DNA of 64,000 nt from Pinus tabuliformis (lineage: Eukaryota; Streptophyta; Pinopsida; Pinales; Pinaceae): NCBI GenBank assembly GCA_031772625.1, contig CM062817.1:889934184-889998183 (forward strand), read 5' to 3'. Positions 33,955-43,989 of this stretch are shown piece by piece (position 1 is the first letter of the stretch; each line of letters begins with the position of its first letter). The notes beneath the pieces were generated by a model, which saw nothing but the letters and a program-made list of their open reading frames with translations, had not been told where the DNA came from and ran no database searches. Both the position numbers and the translations under genes were made by a program.

Positions 33955-35994
33955 TCAGGTTTTCCTCCCCTTTTTCTTTTCAACCTTGCGCCACTCTCCC
34001 ACAGTGGGCTCGGTCGAAGCAATGACTAACTGTGTTGTTACATTCGGATGCCCTGTTTCTTTGTCTGAATCTGAAGTATCTGAGTGATGATGCCGTTTGA
34101 TGCCTCCCATGCCTTGATCCACGCTTGTCATCTCTGCCTGATTTTGCTGGGTCTCTGCCTGATTTGAGTGTGACTGTGAATCCTTGTTGACTGCTATATT
34201 TTCCTTCTGGTTCTCTATTTCAGCCTCCTCAATGGTGGTATCATCCTCCTCTGCTTCTGTTTCTTCGTCTTCTGATACTGAGTGGGCTTTCTTTCCCGCG
34301 GTTCTCTTCTTCATGACAGAATCTATGTTCTGCCATCCTTTGTGCTTCCTTTGTTGTGGCTTGCTCTTGTTTAGACTTTTGCATGCATTGAACAGATGAC
34401 CTGTTTGTTGACATCCCCTGCATCTGAATGCTGTATTCTCATAGTCCAGAGGTTGTTTCCACTGTGTATTGTTGAAATTTAGGATGATGCTTTCCGGTAA
34501 CCCTTGGCTGAGATCTACCTCGACACATATTCTAGCAAAAGTAAAAATTCCTTTTAAGTGTCTATCTGTATCGATCTTTAACATTTTTCCAAGAGTATTC
34601 CCTATAACAGATAAGGTCTTGAAGTGCCAGAAATGTATCGGAAGGTTATGCAACCTTACCCATACCGGCATCCTTGATACCACCATGGTATTTGGATCAA
34701 ATTCCGGGAACCAAGGGGTAACAAATAATCCCGCACTGCCCCAGAACCATGGTCCTTCAGTGAGTACTTTTTCCCTTTCTTCTTCAGCGCGAAAAATTAC
34801 TATGAAGAAACCCTTCGAGCATAGGTGGATCTGGCAGTTTGTTGTCCAGGCCGTATGGATCCATTGATACAAAGTATCTGTTCTAGGCCAGAAGCCGTTA
34901 AATCTACAAATAACGGCTTTTTTTTGTAGATCTGAGAATATGCACTTTACCTCTGGGATATCCAGCGGAATGGAGGGGCTCTCTGGTACTTCATCCACAA
35001 TATACTGCCCTGGAGGTATATTAACAGTTGCATGTTCTTTCCCCTTTGTAGGTTCTTTCCCTTTTGCTGCGTCGCGGTAGGATCCTGTAGGTTTTGATGT
35101 AGATCCCTTAGATCCACCTCGCAATCGATGAGTGAGGATAATTGTTGAATCCTTTGCAACCTTGTAATGCTGGAGTGTGTATTGTTCCTGCAAGCATACC
35201 CCAGAAAGTATTAGGATTTGGAGTGCCACTGGAATTCCCAATCTGTCCTGGATCTCGTTTTTTAGCTCCCAAATGCTCAACCATTGGCAGATGTGTCTGC
35301 CTTCTGTAGTTTTGATGAAGATTTGTTTCAGATCTGCTGTATCTGCCTTGCTCAAATCCCGTTTTTCAGTTTTGTAATCTGGATCTGACGAGATATCATT
35401 TTGTTTCTGCCTATCTCTGTCCAGATCTGGTAGATCCATCCCTAACCTACCATGCGGAGCCCTGATCTGCTCTGCAGAGGGCGGATGAAACTCAAAACCC
35501 TGGGGGGCCAGGTCCATATTCCCTACCCATACTTGATCTGAGATCGGCCCTAGATCGGCAGCTCGGATCCATGTTAAAGGCGTCAGCAGTGTGGTAGATC
35601 GGATCCGCATTATACCAAAAATAGACATATGAATATGCAGCCGGATCTGTTTCCCATTAACGCAGACAGAGCAATCTATCCAGGGAACATCGCTCACTTG
35701 GGAGGCCGATTCAACCTCAGATGCAGTGAGGATCCAAGGATTTTTAACGTAAAACCCCGGACAGTGGAGAGGGGAGCCCAGCGGCGCCCTCATGAAAACG
35801 CACCGTGCCAAGAAAGGGGTTAAGAGGCCCAATACCTGATTTTCTTTTTTCGTGGGCCAAGTCCTGTGGCCATCCTTGGACGCTGTTGATGCTGCGTCCC
35901 GACTCCAAGCCGTTCCTACATCAAGCGAAACCGTGGGGGCAGCGGCGGTGACAATCTGTCCTGCTGAAACCCTGCGCTTGCATACGCCAGCCAT
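33955..35994 (-). CDS. LINE ORF1 protein with ubiquitin-like, DUF4283 and CCHC domains
   Basis: 679 residues, no internal stop. Residues 1-221 are unrecognised. Residues 223-294 match ubiquitin: they open with QIFIKT, carry IQDRLGIP and LILSG, and end STIILTHRLRGG. A short gap falls in the first hairpin-helix area. Residues ~357-475 are DUF4283-like (CSKGFFIVIF, EGPWFWGS, MPVWVRLHNLP), usual in plant L1 ORF1. C525, C528, H533 and C538 form a CCHC knuckle (RCRGCQQTGHLFNAC). Then come an acidic stretch (573-600), a SDTSDSDK patch (638-645) and a basic end (WRKVEKKKGRK). ORF1 proteins bind LINE RNA and act as chaperones; here that role is inferred. The ATG at 35994 is chosen because only 31 bases remain to the target duplication. 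Other Met starts before the ubiquitin part are possible. A host ubiquitin-fusion gene is ruled unlikely by the LINE boundaries. Confidence 0.88.
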   Translation of the reverse strand: MAGVCKRRVSAGQIVTAAAPTVSLDVGTAWSRDAASTASKDGHRTWPTKKENQVLGLLTPFLARCVFMRAPLGSPLHCPGFYVKNPWILTASEVESASQVSDVPWIDCSVCVNGKQIRLHIHMSIFGIMRIRSTTLLTPLTWIRAADLGPISDQVWVGNMDLAPQGFEFHPPSAEQIRAPHGRLGMDLPDLDRDRQKQNDISSDPDYKTEKRDLSKADTADLKQIFIKTTEGRHICQWLSIWELKNEIQDRLGIPVALQILILSGVCLQEQYTLQHYKVAKDSTIILTHRLRGGSKGSTSKPTGSYRDAAKGKEPTKGKEHATVNIPPGQYIVDEVPESPSIPLDIPEVKCIFSDLQKKAVICRFNGFWPRTDTLYQWIHTAWTTNCQIHLCSKGFFIVIFRAEEEREKVLTEGPWFWGSAGLFVTPWFPEFDPNTMVVSRMPVWVRLHNLPIHFWHFKTLSVIGNTLGKMLKIDTDRHLKGIFTFARICVEVDLSQGLPESIILNFNNTQWKQPLDYENTAFRCRGCQQTGHLFNACKSLNKSKPQQRKHKGWQNIDSVMKKRTAGKKAHSVSEDEETEAEEDDTTIEEAEIENQKENIAVNKDSQSHSNQAETQQNQAEMTSVDQGMGGIKRHHHSDTSDSDKETGHPNVTTQLVIASTEPTVGEWRKVEKKKGRKT
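35113..35328 (-). other. Ubiquitin-like domain within LINE ORF1 (residues 223-294)
   Basis: Aligned to ubiquitin by eye: Q2, I3, F4, K6, T7, G10, K27, I30, Q31, D32, G35, I36, P37, Q41, L43, I44, G47, L50, T55, L56, Y59, K63, S65, T66, L69, R72, L73, R74, G75 and G76 are all kept. K48 becomes Val, K11 and K33 become Arg, K29 becomes Glu, and V70 of the binding patch becomes Thr. The domain is four residues short between strands 1-2 and helix 1. After RLRGG the chain continues with SKGSTS, so a ubiquitin protease could in principle cut there. Confidence 0.9.
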
Positions 35995-36025
35995 CGCTCC
36001 TCCAATTTCCTCCTACCTATCTTTT

Positions 36026-36040
36026 ATTTGATAATTACTT
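36026..36040. repeat. Target site duplication, right copy
   Basis: ATTTGATAATTACTT, identical to 33709-33723. Confidence 0.95.
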
Positions 36041-36999
36041 CTATCTTAGTTGGATTTGCTTTTATCCCTGCAATACACACATGATGATCTAGTACAATTC
36101 CCTTAATTAGCAACATAAAGCATCTTTCATTGCTAAGTGTTAATTTTTTCTCTAAGCATTTTATTAAAACTTTTTGTAGATTAACTAAAGCTTGTTCAAA
36201 ATAATATCTATACTAGAAATCATTCATGTAGACTTCTACATCTCCATGTATTAAATTGTAAAAAATATCTATGACTACTCTATGAAATTTAGCAAGTGAA
36301 AGTAAAAGTTGTATTGTCCTAGTATTCTAAAGCATTTGTATTCTAAATATAGCTATTGATTGCAAGAAAGTATCTCTTTCCTACTAAAGTGTACAAGACT
36401 TGGTCAATGAAAGGTAAAGGGATGTGATCTTTCAGAGTTTCTTTTTTCGGTTCCTAATAATCAACACATATTCACCATTTCCCATTCTTGTTAGGGACTA
36501 CCACCAAAGGAGAAACCCATTAGCTATCTAAGATAGGATAGATAAAGTCTAAGTTTAATAAATTTTGAAGTTTTTACTATCTACTTTAATATTGGGTTCA
36601 TTCTTCTATGTTTTTATCTAATAGGTCTCACATTATCCTTTGTATAAGCATGATGTGTACAAGTATTTGGATGAATATATTTCATATTTATATATATCTA
36701 GGCAAATGATTTATAATATTTTTGTAAAAATTGAACTAATTGTTCTTCATGAGACTTTTCAATATTTTTGCTACAAGAATCTGACATCAAGTTTATAGGA
36801 AATATAGTGCAAAGAATTTATCGTACAACTTTCTTGAAAACTTTTTTGTAACAGATGATTAATGGAAATTTGCTGAGAATATTCCAATTGTTTAACATAT
36901 TCTGGATCGGAAATAAATTGATTAAGTAGAGTTTCATCAATTTCTACTTTAAAAGTTATAGTTTAAACAATAGATAAAATAGGTTGAACAACTTATTAT

Positions 37000-37700
37000 T
37001 CCAAGTCTGTCTCTTGAAACCATGATATTTTTTCCAATTCATTTAGGGATTTGGCAAGGGGGATAGGGTCTAACTTGCTTTCTTTCATTTCCTTTTGAAA
37101 TAGTCACATTTCATTATTTGCAACTATTGAGAGCATTACTTGTGACTAGACAAGGTCTTCCAAGGATTATGGGAAGTCCTCCTAAACTAGTTGTAGGTTG
37201 TTGAATTACAAAGTCTATGGGATATTCCCAAGAATCCAAGATAAGATAATATAACCTTTTACACCCTAAGGTTTTACTATAGATCTATTTGCTAATTCTA
37301 GTACTATGGGTGCAGGTTGAAGATTTATTAACTTCAAATTTTGCATTCTTTCCATAGTTGTTGCATTCATAGTTGCACCTAGGTCAATTAAAATATTAAG
37401 AATAAGATGATTGTTGATAAAAATTGTGGTACATATGGATCAACATACTTTTTTGTTGTGATCTTTGTTGATATCAGACTAGCTGATTTTTTAATAACTT
37501 GTATTGTCCCGATATCTTAAGACACGATTCCCTAATTATCTTTACATAAATTGGAATATATTTTATAACTTGTAATAAAGGAATTTTAACAAAAATATAC
37601 TTTGATTCATCTATGAAACCATATTTAGGAGGTTTCATTGATTTTTTCAAAATCAATCTATCCAAAAAAGGGGGTGATTTGGTAACCTGAGACTGATCTT
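37000..37700 (-). pseudogene. Protease region of the Athila/Tat-like remnant
   Basis: Placed by position between Gag and RT. The minus strand near 37330-37410 contains a stretch resembling INILIDLGATMNATT, close to a retropepsin active site (normally DLGAS). The stretch 37700-38350 carries Gln-rich sequence of the Gag tail. Part of a broken element. Confidence 0.5.
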
Positions 37701-38599
37701 ATTCAAACTTATGTGTGATTGTTGTGCTAGCTTTATTAGGAATCTCATCATCTTCTTCTTCTTTGATCACTAGGGATTCCTTTTGAATTAATTTAATTTC
37801 TAGATCTTAGGTGAATGTCTTGTACAAAATCAATTGAATAAGTAGGAAAAGTCTCTACATCATTATTATAAATAGGTTTATCCGCTTTATTGTTAGGATT
37901 TGCCACTCGTTGGGCTAGTTGTTGGGCAGGTATGGGGTGGTTGGTTAGAAGGGAGTTGTAGTTGCTAAGGTTGGGTTATTTGTTGATGTTGAGGTGCAGT
38001 ATACATTGGTTGCATACATTGAGAATATTGAGCAAAGGGAAATTGTTGATATTGAGGATATTATTGTTGTTGATATGACTGAAGGAAAGCTTCTTGTTTG
38101 AATGATTGTTGAGAGAGAGATTGTTGTTGAATGGTTGTTGTAGAAAGGGGAATGATACTATGCTTGATGATTATTAGGAAGCTAGTGTCCACAAGTAGGT
38201 CCTCCTCAACCTTGTTGATAAGGTTGGTTTTGGGCCTACTATGGAAACCATGTGTGCAAGGGCGTAGGAGAATTCCAAGTATTTTGTACATGATTTGAAT
38301 TACAATATTGATAAAATTGTTGAGTAGAATCTTGAGTCATACCTATTGTTTGAGGCTTCCAAGGCCTTCTATGTGTAACTGCTTATAAATATTCCATCAC
38401 TTCATTTTCTATGTTGTAAATTTCTTTTAACGCTAGCAATGTTGGACAATTCTCTACAAAATGATTTTTGCATAGACGCCGCAAAGTTGAATGATATATA
38501 TTGGACAATATCTTAAAGAATGTTTTTTCCTACATTTATGAAAAAAGATTGAGAATTGTTCATTTTTTTAGTCGTGTACCTTCTTGACTTTATTTATAT

Positions 38600-39310
38600 C
38601 CATCTGTGAGCCAAGTGTAGTCAAGAGATAAGTTTTAAGTTCTCTAATATATTTCGTAATTCCACTCTTGTCACACTTCCTCTGCCTAACTTGGTGATTT
38701 TGGAAAGCATGTCTCTTTGTCCTATGCCAACTTTAGCTTTTCCCATGGAATACTTTCTATACAATTCAAAGATTTGATTAAAAGGTAGATATGAAATATC
38801 ACTTACTCCCATAAGATTAAGCATATCTATATATTCATTTATGACGCCTTTTAAGAATTTTGTTTGAACAGTAGTTGCATTCAATGCACTCTCTTTGGAT
38901 TTTTGTAGATTATAATTAAACCTTTCTAAATAATCCTCTAAATTTCCATATTGTTGTTGAGACATCCTAAATATATATTCTTTGGAGTCCCTAGGTATAC
39001 AATAATGTTGATATTTCTTTAGAAATATTTTACACACGTCATCTTAATATGCTATAGTATGTTCTCCTACACCAATAAAGCATTTTAAAGCTGCTCGTTT
39101 TAAAATGGCTGGAAATAAATGTAGTTTATGGGTGTCATTTATATATCCATAGGTGTGACAAAAGATGTCAAATTCAAATAAAAAGGAATTAGGGTCTTCA
39201 ATTGACACACCATAAAAATTTGGAAGGACAGATGGTAATATTTTCCTCAATTTTACCTCTATACCAAAAGTTGTAGGTGTATCAAAAATAGGAAATCCAA
39301 AAGTGACTTC
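38600..39310 (-). pseudogene. Gag region of the Athila/Tat-like remnant
   Basis: Motifs LPNFYGVSIEDPNSFLFEF, KRAALKCFIGVG, FRMSQQQYGNLEDYLERF and TKFLKGVINEYIDMLNLMG. The same blocks occur in the plus-strand Gag at 42579-43450, at about 45 percent identity by eye. Part of a broken element. Confidence 0.82.
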
Positions 39311-39876
39311 ATTTTCTACTCTTGTACTCCATATCCTTCTCCTCTTCGCTTTCTTCTTTTTCTTGCTACTCCAACATTATATCCTATTTCATCATTGTCT
39401 TCTTTTGCCTTCCTTTCTCTTTCTCTTGCTTATGCAATCTCCACGTTGATTTCTCCCTTTGGTTCTACCATTTGATCTTCCCACAACCCAATCTCTTTCG
39501 TCCACTTCTGAGAACTATCCCCTGATATATTGCTAAATGAACTTGTTTGTATTTGTCCTCTTAATGACTGTCCATGTACCACCTCATTTCTTGGAGTTAT
39601 ATTAAAAAATTGGGGGCGGTTGTGGGAGAGGGGGGGGGGGATGGTTGGTTTAGTCACTTTAATTTCTTTCCTAACAAATGGGCCTTTACCATCTCTATGT
39701 ATAATTAGCATATGCATATATAAGCATGGCGAGGGCTTCTGAAGACTTCCTAAAGTGAATGTGTAGGTTCTTACCTCTTGTCTTACAATATTCACTCCTC
39801 GTCCTTAATGTTTATATTAAAAAATAAATAAATATACAAATCAAATGATTAATTTAAGACTAATTATAGTTGCACT

Positions 39877-39894
39877 TCCCTCCAACGTCACCAA
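39877..39894 (-). other. Primer binding site, decayed Athila/Tat type
   Basis: On the minus strand it reads TTGGTGACGTTGGAGGGA, similar to TTGGCGCCGTTGCCGGGGA, the tRNA-Asp-type site of Athila-lineage elements. The LTR edge (CA on its strand) is at about 39898. Confidence 0.65.
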
Positions 39895-39897
39895 GAA

Positions 39898-40440
39898 TGT
39901 CAACTTTAATTATTTGCATGAATTAAGACATCATTATATCAATATAGAGTTCGTAAGCTTACGAATTACACTCACTATCTATGAAATATTAGTCGAGTAC
40001 CATCCGAAGATACTGATTAATAAATAATGCAAACTCTAAACACTTTCAAATTAAGAATGAAATCCAATTTAATCACTATAATTGAAAGAAATATGGATGT
40101 TAATTAAACCATTGTAGTGTAAAAATGAAAATTTTAACTTGATATCATAAGCAAAATAATTGTTATTTATGGTTCAACTATTTCAATGCAAACTACAAAT
40201 TCTAAATTAACAATAAAGCCTTAAAAGAAAAACAATATCCAATCTTCCCAATCTTAGGTTACCATAACTTTCATAGGTAGAAAAACATGTTGTGAAATCT
40301 TATTGCTTCAAGTGGTTCCCACAAAAAAACTCTATGTTCTTATGGAGTTTAATGATTGAAAAAGAATTCTAACATTCAGTCATCAGATAAGAACTATCTA
40401 TCTAGATTAAATAGCAACTTAGTCAAATTTAACTGTCTTA
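39898..40440 (-). repeat. Probable 5' LTR of the Athila/Tat-like remnant (right limit unknown)
   Basis: Starts TGTCAAC next to the primer site. It is AT-rich with no coding signal. No second LTR was found, so the far edge cannot be placed; 40440 is a working limit before the region assigned to the next element. Confidence 0.4.
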
Positions 40441-40446
40441 TTGATG

Positions 40447-42312
40447 ATGGGCCTCTAAATTAGACATCAATTAAGGCCCATATACCATCCTTCAGCATAT
40501 TAAACCTCTCTTTTTGTATTAGATAATGTATTTTTAACTTTAATATGTTCATTAGGAAGGTTTATGGATAATTGCATATTTGTGCCTAATATTATTTATT
40601 TTTGTGGAATATTGTGAGAATATTGGGAAGATTATGAAGATTTGGAGGAGGAGATAATTTAGGGACTTGCTCCCTACTACAAGAGGATCAATATTAAATA
40701 ATAAATCAACAAGATATTCTGGAATTATGGCACAGATTGTGGAGCTCCAATGATTGAGAAAATCTAGGAATGTGTTCCCTGCCATTTAATGCAGATTCCT
40801 AGTATTGGGAACGAGATCCACTAATCAAGGGATTTTGGTGGGGAAAGCTTCCTCCTTTCATGGGGAATAATTCATAATAATTTTGTATAAGTACCAAGTC
40901 GAATTTGCCTCTAGGGGTGGATTTTTATTAGTCTTCTTGTGGAGAGAACTTGTATTTTTGCAGCTCCATTGTCATTTCTTGCAGGGATGTAATTGTATTG
41001 ATGGAAATAATGAAGATTGGTGACATGTTCAGCTTCTAAATCTTGGTATCTTTCATAGGAATCTGAGTTTCCTTGGGCTTTTCCATCCCAGGAGCCTCAA
41101 AACCCTTTTGTATCATTTACTTTTATTCATTTCATTTCTTATTCACATGCATCTCTTGTTCTTATCTTTTTTTCTATTTCTGCATTTAATGTTAATGATT
41201 TATTGTTGTAGGATTGGGTTAAATGGTTGAAGTAAGTTATTTTGCAAGCTCAAAAACATCATTTCATCCTTGGAACAACTTTGGAAGGTCATAGTAATCA
41301 TTGAGATACTTGGATTAGTTTGCTTATTCTCAAATCTAGATTTCTCATCTTTTGTGGCAAATAAAAGTAAATTTCTAATATTTTTTAGAGCATGCTAACG
41401 AGCTTCAATTGAGTTTATTTCACTTGCATTATATCACAAAAATGTTCTAGTTAATAACAAAAACTACCCCATTGCATTTTCACTTGATTAGGTTAGGCAT
41501 TTTATAGATTTACAAGCTCACTAGTTCTCGAATTTCTAGATTTTAGACTAGTAATTTAATGCCATCTTTTAGCATGGGTTAATAGAGATCTTTTTGAGTG
41601 ATTCCACTTGGAATGGAAACCTAAGACATCCTAGTCAATAACAAAATTTGTCTCATCCAATTTGGATTTGATTTTCTTGGTCATTCGGTGAATTATATCT
41701 CCCTATAGCAAATCTGTTGTTTCCTATAGTAGTATTATAGGAAACCCTGTAGTAGCCTTCCAACATGCATATACTTGCTCATATTCGCTCAAGAAGCTTG
41801 GTTATTGTTCCTTAGGGTTGAATCAAGATCCCTAGGCTCTAAACCAATGATTAGGGAAGACCAAAGACCACTTAGGACTTGCCTCTTTACCCATGCAAAC
41901 ATTTCAGCGATTTGGGTTAATGGACAAATTTATGAATTGGATAATACAATGATGATTTTCTTGATTGCCACATCCAATGAACTCTGTTAATGGATCTAAA
42001 TTCTTTGAAATGTAATAATTGACATTTATTTCATGATATTTACTTTATGTAATTAGAATAGGTTTCTTTCATTGTACTTTCTTTCTTGCAATAGGTTAAG
42101 GTTTCCATTTCAAGCATTTCATTTTATGCAATTAGTTTCGGATTTGATTTCAGTACATGTACTTTGTTACATCATGATAGCAAAGGAAGGATGCACTGTA
42201 TGTTGCACATATAGTGCTAACACCTCTTAAGTTTGTAGGAACCCAGGGTTGATAATTAAAGCTGGTAGCCTTGGGAGTAGCAGCATTCTTGTTGCAATAC
42301 CGAGGCTCATCA
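40447..42312 (+). repeat. Probable 5' LTR of the plus-strand Athila/Tat-like remnant
   Basis: The right end (CTCATCAC, about 42312) is fixed by the primer site. The left end is not defined. A TATA-like TTGTATAAGTACC at about 40891-40903 would fit an LTR promoter. ATGGGCCT and AGGCCCAT (40447-40454, 40474-40481) form an 8-bp inverted repeat. Confidence 0.45.
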
Positions 42313-42317
42313 CTTTT

Positions 42318-42335
42318 TGGTGTCGTTGTCGGGGA
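42318..42335 (+). other. Primer binding site, Athila/Tat type
   Basis: TGGTGTCGTTGTCGGGGA differs from TGGCGCCGTTGCCGGGGA at three positions, all C to T, as expected after decay of methylated cytosine. Confidence 0.82.
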
Positions 42336-42578
42336 GGTGTCAAAGTATGCATTGTTTTCTTCCCTAGTTGATTCGTTTCTTTTACTTTCTACAAAAAAAA
42401 AAAACAAAAAATTGCATTAGGAATCTTTCATTTCAAAAACATAAAATCTCATTGCATTAGTGTTCTCATTTAATCATAAAAACAAAACAAAAATTCTTCA
42501 ACACCAAACCCCCCATTTGATCACGTGGTGTAGTAAGACCCACATCACCATTCATTTTTGTAAGTAGAAAAAGAAGAG

Positions 42579-43985
42579 GTGACAGAGAAGGTAGAAAAAA
42601 TGGATGGAGATAATGACAATGAAGAAGAGCTTCTCAGATTCCCCATTCAAGATACTAATGTTAGTGTGCATACGAAGAACATCCCTTCATCTTTGCTTCC
42701 AAACTTTCATGGTCTAAGGTCAGAGGATCCAGAAACCTTTCTCTTTGAATTTGAAATTGTTTATAGATCTTATGATCACTTATTAAACACTCAAAATTTG
42801 AGATTGTTTCTGGCAACCTTGAAGCATAGAGCGCTTAAATGGTTCATGAGTTTAGGGACTAATTCAATAAGATCATGGAATGATATGTAAAAGATATTTC
42901 TAGAAAAATATAAAGATCATGGTCTTAAGGAAGAAATATTTAGAATGAATCAAAGAGAAGATGAGAACCTTGAGGATTTAATAGAGAGGTTCATGTATAA
43001 TGTTAAAAGGGAAAAATTACATCATTTAGGATTAGACACACTAAAAACCCTCTTACTTAGAACAATTAGGGATGAGTGGATTGATATCCTTGATATCATG
43101 AGTGGAAGTGATGTATACCAATTATCATTTGAAGAAATTTGTGAAACATGAAAACACATATTAAGAGGAAGGGCAAGAGTAAGTCAATCAACATCAAGAT
43201 CGGTAGTCAAGCTAAACTTGGAAAATTGCTCGATAACTTTAAAACACAAATACTTAACAATCTAAGTGAACGAGTAAAAATGTCAAGGATGCAAGATGAA
43301 GAAAAAGAATATGTTGATATTTGTGTTGTCCATGCAGAATCACGTAATGTTAAATATTGTCCATCATTACCAAGGTTGAATGAAGTTTATCAAGAGGACA
43401 ATGGAGCAAGTCAATCACCAAAGCAGCTATGTTATGTAGCTCCAAAATGACCATGGAAGCCTAGTTAACCTAATATGATGCAAGAGCCTAATTCACAATT
43501 TCAAGGTTATGCATATCCACCTCAAACTCATTGGAACACACCCTTTCCTTGGCAACATTGGCCATCTCAACCCCAAAACCAAACTTGGCAACAAGGCTGA
43601 CAAGGAACTTATGGGAGCCATCCACAATATCCTCGATACTTTCCTCAATACCCTCCATACCCAACTCCATGTTATCCCTACCATCCACCTCCTCCACAAC
43701 CACAACCCGAACAACATCCATCTCAAATATCCACTCCCACTCAACTACATGTACCACCATTTTCAAACCCACACATTGAAGTAGCTCAACCCACTTACAA
43801 TGCTGAGGTAAAACACTTCCAAACATCTCCTCTTGAGCTAAATGGTATTCACCATATCTCACGAATAGTATTGCAAAAAATATATTCTCTTGATATCATT
43901 GAAGGACCACATCCAGAAGAAGAAGATTCAAATGAGAATACAAAAGGATCATGGGCTACATTTGAGGAAGAGAAGACATCAAAAT
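42579..43985 (+). pseudogene. Gag region of the plus-strand Athila/Tat-like remnant
   Basis: Motifs IPSSLLPNFHGLRSEDPETF, KHRALKWFMSLG, FRMNQREDENLEDLIERF and DEWIDILDIMSGS, then a Pro/Gln/His-rich tail (43480-43870). Part of a broken element. Confidence 0.83.
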
Positions 43986-43989
43986 CCTG

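Larger units (their letters stand above)
33724..36025 (-). mobile_element. ORF1-only L1-type LINE with ubiquitin-like domain, 2.3 kb
   Basis: A perfect 15-bp target duplication flanks it (33709-33723, 36026-36040). On the minus strand it has a 31-base leader, one 679-codon ORF, a ~230-base 3' UTR and a terminal A run preceded by CTTTTTCTTCGG. There is no ORF2, endonuclease or RT. Because the target duplication is complete and the ORF open, this is probably the full insertion rather than a later deletion. The arrangement resembles mammalian HAL1 (half-L1) elements. A related copy lies at about 43990-45186. Intact ORF and perfect duplication make it one of the younger insertions here. Confidence 0.9.
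33595..36500 (-). pseudogene. RT region of the Athila/Tat-like remnant (split by a LINE)
   Basis: Right of the LINE (36041-36500) the minus strand shows VVVPNKNGKW and HIPLPFIDQVL, the Athila-type start of RT, and further on LGIVLGHHVS. Left of the LINE (33595-33708) it shows SFLGYTGYCKRFIENFS and IALPMFKLL. Part of a broken element. Confidence 0.75.
33595..40440 (-). mobile_element. Athila/Tat-like Ty3/gypsy remnant, minus strand
   Basis: From right to left: a probable 5' LTR (from 39898), a primer site of the TGGCGCCGTTGCCGGGGA class in decayed form, Gag (about 38600-39310), a protease region (about 37000-37700) and RT (33595-36500). RT is split by the LINE at 33724-36025. No integrase or 3' LTR is visible. 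It is broken, with many breaks and strong decay, so it is old. The right limit of its LTR is uncertain. Confidence 0.78.
40441..43985 (+). mobile_element. Athila/Tat-like Ty3/gypsy remnant, plus strand
   Basis: A probable 5' LTR (to about 42312) is followed by a TGGTGTCGTTGTCGGGGA primer site and Gag. It lies head to head with the minus-strand remnant and its Gag is related. No pol or 3' LTR of this copy is visible; a LINE copy begins at about 43990. Broken, with several breaks, and old. Confidence 0.72.

Noticed and set aside
33955-35994. Host ubiquitin-fusion gene
   Set aside because: The ORF sits between perfect 15-bp target duplications with a terminal A run and shares its C-terminal two thirds with another LINE copy, so it is LINE ORF1.
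33555-36025. Ubiquitin-like domain as a chance similarity of low-complexity sequence
   Set aside because: About 30 identities are spread over the whole 76-residue fold in order, including the exact RLRGG end, and the region is not low-complexity.
43488-43862. 124-codon minus-strand ORF
   Set aside because: Antisense of the Pro/His/Gln-rich Gag tail; no conserved features.
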